Positions 56,411 through 64,000 of a stretch of 64,000 bases of DNA are shown here, piece after piece. The stretch is taken from NCBI RefSeq assembly GCF_963924675.1, contig NC_089230.1:72655223-72719222 (forward strand), read 5' to 3'. The translations under genes were made by a program, and so were the position numbers. The stretch is from Phocoena phocoena. Its lineage: Eukaryota; Chordata; Mammalia; Artiodactyla; Phocoenidae. Each line of letters opens with the position of its first letter. Within the stretch, counting starts at the first letter, position 1. The notes beneath the pieces are model-generated. The model saw only the letters and a program-made list of their open reading frames with translations, did no database searches and had not been told where the DNA came from.

Positions 56411-58654
56411 GCATATCACATTATTATTTAAAGCTATATTGTAAGATGGCCTATCTACCAGTGTTTATGCTTCAATATACTTTGTTGAAAATAACTGTTT
56501 CCTAACTAGGCAAAGCATGGACGGTGATTTGATTCTTGAAAATTGTTGCTGCAGCAGAAATGCATCATCTCCTTACTCAAGTGTATGGAAAAATGTTTTT
56601 AGTTGATCAAATATCAAAACACTGAGCAAATTTCAGGAAGAAAAGATTATGAAACATGGTCAGGAATCGTGAGTGACTGTGACAGCTTAGCTCTTTTACC
56701 ATGTTACTACATATAACAATCAAAATATTCTGCTGTGCTGACTAAACGAAAGTATTTCCACAACACAGGAGTGATTAGCCCTTTAAACCTACTTTTGAAA
56801 CACAATTGTAGCCTTACTTGAAGGTGTTTTAAGGACTAATGTGCAGTTGGCAGAGTATAGCTTGTGACAATGTCTAGAATTCCTTGGAGAAAAGCCAGTT
56901 GAGTTGCAAAAAGGGCTGGGAATTCTCCCTTTAATTTCCATGTGTATCTGACCTCATATAATCAGAGGGGGCTGAAGAGTTTCCAAGCTTATTTCACCAA
57001 TAAAATTTTCCAGGAAAAACCATTCCCATTGTCAATGTCATTACTACCCATGATTTCCCATTCATTCATTTATTAAACTCATTTAATGAACATCTATTAC
57101 ATTTTTGGCACCATGGTAGATATCGGTCCATTCATTTATTAGCTCACTCATCAAATATTTATCTGTATTGAGGAGGGACACAGATTTTAAGAGGTAAAAT
57201 GGGCCAATTGTATAGTCAGGAAATTATTTGTAAAAAAAAAATGAGAAGGCTTAGGTAAATAGAGGAAGATATATTTAACTTTTATTTAAAAAAACACATT
57301 CAGTTAGCTCCAGTTTTAAAAGTTATTTTGGCCAAAAGCAAGACAATGAGATTATAATTGGAAATCTTCTTTGCATTAAACATATATAGATATGTTAAAG
57401 CAAATATAAACACCAAAAATAATTACATTACTTCATTTATATGTCTAGCACTATAAAGAAATATGATTGCATATTATTGTCTACTTTCTAAACCACTTGA
57501 AGACAGCTTTCACATGAAACTATAGTGCAAGATAATGAGACTAAAATAAGGCAGAGTTCTCACTGAGCTTGGTTTCTTGCCTATGCACCCATTTTTGGAA
57601 ATGGGGTTCTTTTATTCATCCTTGCAGAATGAGTGTTATTCCAAGTCTGAATCAGTGGGTAGTATTAAAGAATGACTTTTAATCCCTGCTCTAGAATTTC
57701 TCTTTCTAGCACTCCTGCCCCTGCCCTTGACCTGCTAACTGGGTTCTGCTTCTTCATATCACACTTGCCTGGATAACTAGGTATTGCCTGCTTGGTCCTA
57801 GGCTCACCAAGGTTAATGAACACCGAGCATTTTCTGGCATGTTGAATGTTACCCCAATATGTGCAATTTGGTCATAGACACCTGCACCTCAAACACTAGA
57901 GATGAGCTGAGATTCATATCCTTTTTTTTTCATCCTTCTGTACCTAGATCAGCCTGAATAAAGCACCCCAAAATATGCTTTCAACAACAATTAAAGCAAT
58001 CTATTCTACATAAACTTGTTCATAGTTAATAAAAATGGACATAGCTTGTGCCAGAATATTCTTTCACACATGTAAGAATATCTTTCATTCCACTAGCCCA
58101 AGATATCCCTCAAGATTATGAAGGTGAGTTGTGTTATTTTATTCCTCAAATAATTCTGCTATTTGCTATTCTTGAAGATTCCATGTAGGAAGGAATTTCC
58201 TGGCCATGGAATGAGCACATCTCTACTGACCTGATCTCAGTCAAGCCTCTGCGAGGTATCCCTACCACAATTAAGACCTTTCATCTACTCTGTGGAGTCA
58301 GAGGTCCCAGGGCAGTGTTTGAAGACAGATACTTTGGTTTCCTGAATCAAGGAGGCCAAGATTAAGCTGGCAAAGTTTAGAATCGGTGAGTTATCAAGCT
58401 CCAGAGGTATGGGTCTAACTTTCCAATGACAGTAACACTTACACCTATCATAAATGTCATTCAGCCTTTGAGATGGTCACTAGGGAGAACAAAGGGGCAA
58501 CAGAGACTCTGCAGCAATGAGTTCCTTGACTGTGGACAGACCCCTGACATTAAAGGATTCTGCTACACGCGGCTGTATGAAATGAAGCAGATGAGGACTT
58601 GGAAATGCCTCCACTATTGCCAGCTGAAGCTCAGACAGCTGCAACTAGAGAAAG
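56411..58654. other. Unique sequence, nothing firmly recognised
   Basis: 2.2 kb. 'ttcattcatttattaaactc' (57,060) and 'ccattcatttattagctcac' (57,128) look like a locally repeated motif of an old element. An open frame from ATG 58,426 enters the SINE downstream; no domain. Confidence 0.4.
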
Positions 58655-58670
58655 CACCAGATGTGGTTTT

Positions 58671-58871
58671 TATTTTTTTTGTGGTACGCGGGCCTCTCAC
58701 TGTTGTGGCCTCTCCCGTTGCGGAGCACAGGCTCCGGACGCGCAGGCTCAGCGGCCATGGCTCACGGGCCCAGCCGCTCCGCGGCATGTGGGATCTTCCC
58801 CGACCAGGGCACGAACCTATGTCTCCTGCGTCGGCAGGCGGACTCTCAACCACTGCGCCACCAGGGAAGCC
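58671..58871 (-). mobile_element. CHR-type SINE, short form
   Basis: Reverse short form. TSD CACCAGATGTGGTTTT (58,655-58,670) and CACCAGATGTGTTTT (58,872-58,886), one base shorter. Confidence 0.95.
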
Positions 58872-58886
58872 CACCAGATGTGTTTT

Positions 58887-59856
58887 GAGGGCTTATTATG
58901 CCTAGTAAGTGGCAAGGCTGTGGGCTCTGAGGTGATTATAGCCCGTGAGAGATGATGTACTTAAGTGAATATAATCACCATTAAGGGTTTATAAGTAAGA
59001 GATTGTGTATCTGAGGCAGGTCTCAAACAGAAGCAGCCACACAAACCATGAGTATAGTTGGAAATTCATCAACAATATTTATATACATAGTTCAGAAAGG
59101 GCTATGGCTCCCTAATAAGGACTGATTGGTAATGACAATCAATAATATCTCCAAATGCAAAGGACAGCAACCAGCAGTAAACCACACAGCTGCCAAAAAA
59201 TGTCCCTCACTGGACAGCACCAGGCTAAGGGCTGAAGTCCCCGACAAAACTTCAAAGACCAAACAAGAGTATGTGTTACCCGAAAGAAATGTATTTCTCC
59301 AAAATTTTGCTGCTGACTAATGAGAAATATTTTGATGTCCCTAGGTAACAAAGCTACATAAATACTAAGTTTATTGACTTATTTATTTGATTCCTATTTT
59401 ATTGCCTATGTCCACGAAATGGAAGCTTTAGGGTTTTCTTGTATGTCAATATTCACTCTTTCTTATCAGCAACATCCTGAGTGAACTTGACAGGGGCTGT
59501 AGAATAAAGTCAGTAACAATGGAAACAAATTGGCTGTCTCTCCACATCTAGTAGATATAAAAGATGCCCCACTGACACTGATTCAGGTATCATTAAATCA
59601 AATGCACATCTCTGGCGATACCCATCTAGAAGCATCTGAAACAGAGACATAACAAGCCTCCAGGTCTACGAGTGATGAACGATGATGCCGGAGAATTTCA
59701 AGTTTTTTTCTTATGAATACATCTAAAGTCATTCACAATAACAGAATTAATCCAGTTTTAAGTTGAATAAGACAAAAATTTAAGGTTAAGACATACACTG
59801 ATCAAGTCAATAATGGCCATAAATTTGGGGAAGCACAACAATCAACTCGTTCTTTT
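58887..59856. other. Unique sequence, nothing recognised
   Basis: Overlapping 64- and 70-codon frames on opposite strands (59,126-59,351) with no motif. Confidence 0.35.
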
Positions 59857-59960
59857 CTTTATTAATTTTATTGGAGTACGGTTGATTTACAATGTTGTGT
59901 TAGTTTCGGGTATACAGCAAAGTGAATCCATTATACATATACATATATCCAAAGAGCTGG
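59857..59960 (-). mobile_element. 5'-truncated L1, last ~100 bp
   Basis: 'ttattggagtacggttgatt', 'tgtgttagtttcgggtatac' and 'agcaaagtgaatccattata': L1 3' end in reverse. TSD not clear. Confidence 0.85.
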
Positions 59961-61231
59961 CACCCTGGCATTATTTTTTTTACCTGTCTTCCTCCTTAAA
60001 AGCGAAAATGTGATCCTCCATTGAGAAGTTGGTTTTCCAAACTAACATTTTGTTAGAAAGGAAATTATATATTTTGTTTCATTATACTTGTATTTGGAGT
60101 TTAATTTGGGAACTTTCTACCATGAGGCTAACATAAATATTCGAATAAACTATAAATGTAGAGACTTCTAATTTTCTAAACCTCGCATGACAGTCCTCTG
60201 TCCTATGTAATGACATCCACATGCCTGAAGCATAAGCCCCTGGACAAAGGAAAGCACCTGAGGCAAGTAGAAACAAAATTCAATATTGTTAAATGCATTA
60301 TGCGCTAGAAAGAGTAAGGCCTTACTTGTTCCAGCCAAAATTAGTTTAAACAGTAACACAGCAGTCATTCTCATCTGGTTATACTGAACATCAAATGGCC
60401 TAAACTTTCCATTTCTCTTTAATATTCTCTTTACTGGAGAAACAGAAGTGGATGACTGATATAATTATAGTTGATAATTATACAATTATAATTATAGCTG
60501 ATCTCTGCAATTACTTTTGAAACTGACCGGCAATGTGTGCATGTTCCAGTTACACAATTTGAGGGAGGGTCAGAACCTTGGGTCTTTTCCTAGTGCACTG
60601 CTGTGTTCCTGCATCTGGACAAAGAGAAATGCACAGCCTTCTATAATACCCAATATCAAAGACAGCCTGAGTCACTCACCCTAAGCAGGTCAGAATATAA
60701 ACTGTAGACAAATACAAAGAACAACTGAAAATACAGAAGGTAAAATAACGAGAAGAAAACTTAAAGAAATACACAGTGGGAGGTGAGGCCTACTGGCTCA
60801 GCCCTCACATGCTTTTCAGTTAGAAATTTATTTAGGGAACTTCCATCTCCAGACAAACTTTTCTGCTTAATCCTCTCCTTTTTCAAAGAAAAATCTTCTC
60901 ACCCCCAAGAATTCCCTTGAAATCATCTCTTTAGATTGGAAAAAAATAGAAAAAAATTGCTGTTCAGAACACCATTACTGTACAATGACTGTATATGCAA
61001 GTGTTTTCTTCTCTAGTTTACTGAGAATAATAGAAGCTCAGTTCAACCTATGATGATATTTGAAATAACCTGGTTTCATGTCTCAGGAACTAGGTAAATT
61101 CTTAGTTTATTTTCTCACTTTAGAAATGATACTAGCTGAATAATGTATTTATCAGAGAACTGTATAAATTTGAATTTTAGTTCCAAATTAATAAAATAAA
61201 ATAATAAAAATATAATGTAACAAGACCATAT
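59961..61231. other. Unique sequence, nothing recognised
   Basis: 1.3 kb. An AT-rich near-duplication occurs at 60,461-60,503 (ATAATTATAGTTGAT and ATAATTATAGCTGAT). No gene signal. Confidence 0.35.
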
Positions 61232-61309
61232 ATTCATTACTCCATGAACAATTCTGAGTACTATTACTCAGAATCCATTATTCCATGAACTATTCTGAGT
61301 ACTATTAAT
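61232..61309. repeat. 41-bp tandem duplication with internal hairpin
   Basis: Two copies (61,232-61,268 and 61,273-61,309) share ATTCTGAGTACTATTA and CCATGAAC. A perfect 10-bp inverted repeat, ATTCTGAGTA-CTAT-TACTCAGAAT, lies at 61,251-61,274. Confidence 0.9.
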
Positions 61310-61545
61310 CACATTTATTGGTCTTTTAATGTGCGTCATACACTGTGCTATGGGCTTTATATGCCATTGTCTCATTTGGTGGTAATAACAATTTTTTGAG
61401 GTGGATGTTATGATCATGCCTATTTAACAGGTGAGGAAACTAAGCCTTAAAGACTACAGAATTTGCCCAGTCATACAGCGAATAAGGTCCAATGCAAGGG
61501 ATTCAAACCAATACTGTAACCTAAGATATTAGCTGCGACACTTCC
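61310..61545 (-). repeat. MIR-type SINE relic
   Basis: 'acatttattggtcttttaat', 'tacactgtgctatgggcttt', 'aacaggtgaggaaactaagc', 'tttgcccagtcatacagcga' and 'gggattcaaaccaatactg' in reverse-MIR order. Confidence 0.8.
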
Positions 61546-61644
61546 CAGCCCATAAATTTCTAAAAAGGACTTTGCTGACTAAAAAGCAAATTAATATTAT
61601 GACATGAGAGTCTATTGTAATACTATCATATCTTTATCAGAAGC

Positions 61645-61800
61645 AATGAGTACAGTGGAAAGAACACTGGATTGGAAATTGGACATGTGGGGTTTAGGAT
61701 TTGTTATGCCATTATCTCACTGTGTGATAGAGGGAAAGTCACTTAAACTCTCAAGTCTTAAATGTCCTTATTTGTAAAAATAAGAGACTAACAGAGGATT
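61645..61800 (+). repeat. MIR-type SINE relic
   Basis: 'gtacagtggaaagaacactg', 'attatctcactgtgtgatag', 'gggaaagtcacttaaactct' and 'ccttatttgtaaaaataaga' in forward-MIR order. Confidence 0.75.
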
Positions 61801-62044
61801 TGGGAAAGATTTGCAGATCATGTGCAACTCAATCTGGGGTCTTGAAGGATGAGTAGGAGTTTACCTAGTATGTGAGAGAGACTATTCCAACCAGAGGAAA
61901 TTGTGCACTGTGTTATTTTAATTTATGCTCAAGCAATTTTTTGCTAATTTTGGGGGTACTTCTCCATGAGACCTAAGTGAATCACTTAACCTCATACTTT
62001 GAGAGCATAGGTTTCTCTCTATAGGTCCTTCACAAGGGTTTACT

Positions 62045-62600
62045 TCTGTGTGTCACTGTGGTAGTTGGTCCCCAACCTTCCAGTAAGAGTCTCTTCCCCT
62101 TGAATCTGGGCTGTCTGTGTCGCTTGCTTTTGATCAATAGAATATAAGAGCACTGCTGCTGCATGACCTTGGAGTCAGGTCACAAGAAAACTTATAGCTT
62201 CCACCTAGGTTTCTTGGAGCACTCACCTTGGGATGTTCCCTCTTGGAAGCCAGCCAGCATGTAAGAAATGTGACTACCCTGGACCACTTTCCCATGAGGA
62301 GCCCAAGCCACATAAAGATAACTTGTGTTGGTGCTCTGGTAGAAACCTCAGACGAGCTCTCAATGAACGGCCAGTGTCAAGTGCCAGGCATGAGAGTGAA
62401 TAAGCCATCTTGGACAGCCCAGCGGGGACTTCCGATGACCACAGCCCTGGCTGTCATCTGATTGCAACCACATGAAAGACTTCAAAGGAGAACTACCCAG
62501 CAGAGCCCTGTTAATTTACAGAACTGTGAAAGAGAATAAGAAATTGCTTTTTTAAGCCAAAGATTGTGGTACAACAGTAAGTAACCGGAACAGCCACATG
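62045..62600 (+). mobile_element. MLT1-type (MaLR) solo LTR
   Basis: 'cttgcttttgatcaatagaa', 'ttccctcttggaagccagcc', 'gtgaataagccatcttggac', 'gacttccgatgaccacagcc', 'gctgtcatctgattgcaacc', 'gagaactacccagcagagcc' and 'aagtaaccggaac' match an MLT1-class LTR of the ERVL-MaLR group. No internal region seen. Boundaries approximate. Confidence 0.65.
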
Positions 62601-62948
62601 AGACTTAGGGAAGCAAAATGAAAACACCATATTTAAATTATTCTAATTGTTACCATGTATTAAAATGTACATATTCCTTCAAATATGCTTATTGTCATGG
62701 AATTCATTCCTAGACTGATTATGAAGCAGAACCAACTTAATAAATGTTTGTCCTGTCTTGGAATATACTGTCTCTTTGTTTACTTCCATTCTTAAATAAG
62801 TTGAATGGTTTCATGGATGAAATGTTATATTTCCTGAGATGATCTAGTTGTTTGAATCTCAATCTTACTGATATTTCATGCAACCTACAGTTTTCTTGCT
62901 ATGTTAGAATCCTCATCAGTTTCATGGTCCCTTTCATTTGCCATCTTA
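62601..62948. other. Unique AT-rich sequence
   Basis: No recognised repeat or gene feature. Confidence 0.35.
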
Positions 62949-62959
62949 TAAAAGAGAAG

Positions 62960-63267
62960 TGGGACTTCCCTGGCAGCACGCTTGTTAAGAATCTGCCTGC
63001 CAATGCAGGGGACACGGGTTCGAGCCCTGGTCTGGGAAGGTCCCACATGCCGTGGAACGACTAAAGCCATGCACCACAACTGCTGGGCCTGCGCTCTAGA
63101 GCCTGCGAGCCACAACTACTGAGCCCACGTGTCACAACTACTGAAGCCTGCGCGCCTAGAGAGCGTGCTCCACAACAAGAGAAGCCACCGCAATGAGAAG
63201 CCCACGCACCACAATGAAGTCCCAATGCAGCCAAAGATTAATTAATTAATTAATTTAAAAAATCATT
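62960..63267 (+). mobile_element. CHR-type SINE, long form
   Basis: Head GGGACTTCCCTGGCAGCACG, B box GGTTCGAGCC, repeated body ('gctctagagcctgcgagcca', 'gcgcctagagagcgtgctcc') and a TTAATTAATTAATTAATT tail. TSD TAAAAGAGAAG at 62,949-62,959 and 63,268-63,278. Confidence 0.94.
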
Positions 63268-63278
63268 TAAAAGAGAAG

Positions 63279-64000
63279 CAATCTTTTTGTCTCTGTACAG
63301 TACAAGTGCATTCAGGATATCAAATTTGGTTTTTGTTGTTGGTTGCTTTTGAGTTTGGACAGACATGTCACATTTGTATGTGGAGGTGGATATATTCCAA
63401 TATAGTTATATTTGCACCTCATGTGTTTTTTTCTGCTTTGTCAGAAAAGCATCCCTGGAATAAAATCACTCTACAGTTTTACCTGAAGAAGGACATTAAG
63501 TTTTTAGAGAAAAATGCAAATTCCACTTCCTCCTCAGGTCGTTGCCTGAGGCAATCAGATTGGCCTTAGCTTTATTTCTGTTTCTTGTACTCACTGTATC
63601 TTACTCTTGTGTCTTAAAGACATTTGCCCTCACATGTTGGTGTAAATTGTCGATCTACATGTAATTATTGTTAGGTTTTTTCTTTATTAAATCTGATACT
63701 CAGAAGAAAATATGTATTAAATCAGACATACAGAAAAGAATGTATATGGTGACATATATGTAGATTGGTTCAGAGAAAAATAAGTGCAATGTATTTTTTA
63801 AAAACATGTTTTGGATATCTATGTATTTAACTTCTTTTCTGACCACTGAGAGAGATCAAAAAACCTTTCCATTTTTAAAAATATTGACTGTCAATACTTA
63901 TTCTTGCTTCAGATTTGTTGGATATTATTTATTATGTCCTTGGGCTTTCAGAGGGAATATATTGACAAGGAATCCTTTTTCTTTCTCTCAATGTATTTCT
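63279..64000. other. Unique sequence with a 30-bp tandem duplication
   Basis: An 87-codon frame (63,306-63,569) has no domain. A two-copy degenerate tandem repeat with 30-bp period (ATTAAATC...) occupies 63,686-63,745. Confidence 0.45.

Noticed and set aside
63306..63569. 87-codon ORF near the right edge
   Set aside because: No motif, no splice context and no recognised homologue; insufficient support for a gene.

Overview
This 64 kb window looks like intergenic or deep-intronic DNA from a cetacean, more likely a toothed whale than a baleen whale. The diagnosis rests on about 20 copies of the tRNA-derived CHR-type SINE (5' end GGGCTTCCCTGGTGGCGCAG), on L1 elements of the cetartiodactyl type (3' end reading ...CTCCAATAAAGATGTT), and on a short mariner MITE whose ends read TTGGGTTGGCCAAAAA. 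I found no host protein-coding exon, tRNA, rRNA, snRNA or CRISPR array that I can defend. Almost every longer reading frame lies in a SINE or an L1. Repeat family names come from memory and were not checked against a library.

Layout. 0-4.7 kb: thin unique DNA with MIR relics, three SINEs and two small L1 3' ends. 4.7-9.8 kb: two older L1s, head to head and pierced by three SINEs. 9.8-23.2 kb: mostly unique DNA with a solo LTR (10.9-11.6 kb), an ancient repeat carrying a SINE (12.2-13.2 kb), an old L1 (16.4-17.6 kb) and several L1 3' stubs. 23.2-38.7 kb: a nested L1 complex. An old minus-strand L1M/HAL1-like element was split by a full-length plus-strand L1 (23,502-30,998), by a minus-strand L1 lacking its 3' end (about 32,538-35,195) and by SINEs. 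A 3'-terminal L1 carrying a 3' transduction lies beside it. 38.7-45.7 kb: small L1s, a full-length long-type SINE, MIR, L2 and possible CR1/L3 relics. 45.7-48.4 kb: the longest stretch with no recognised repeat. 48.4-64 kb: SINEs, L2/MIR/MLT1 relics and unique DNA.

Nothing works as a pathway here; the biology is retrotransposition. The full-length L1 keeps a 2 kb CpG-rich 5' UTR, an ORF1 with four in-frame stops, an ORF2 broken by stops and frameshifts but still carrying the reverse-transcriptase FADD box, and clean target-site duplications (TSDs). It is a dead copy. I re-read TSDs for most SINEs and several L1s, which fixes their boundaries to a few bases.

The most useful observations are three L1 insertions that each appear to carry 3'-transduced flanking DNA inside their TSDs, a SINE inserted in frame within an L1 ORF1 relic, a 3'-truncated L1 whose broken end carries an 11-bp duplicated filler, an 80-bp palindromic mariner MITE that could form a microRNA-like hairpin, and overlapping ORFs on both strands of the L1 5' UTR. 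I did not find a credible new multi-gene system.
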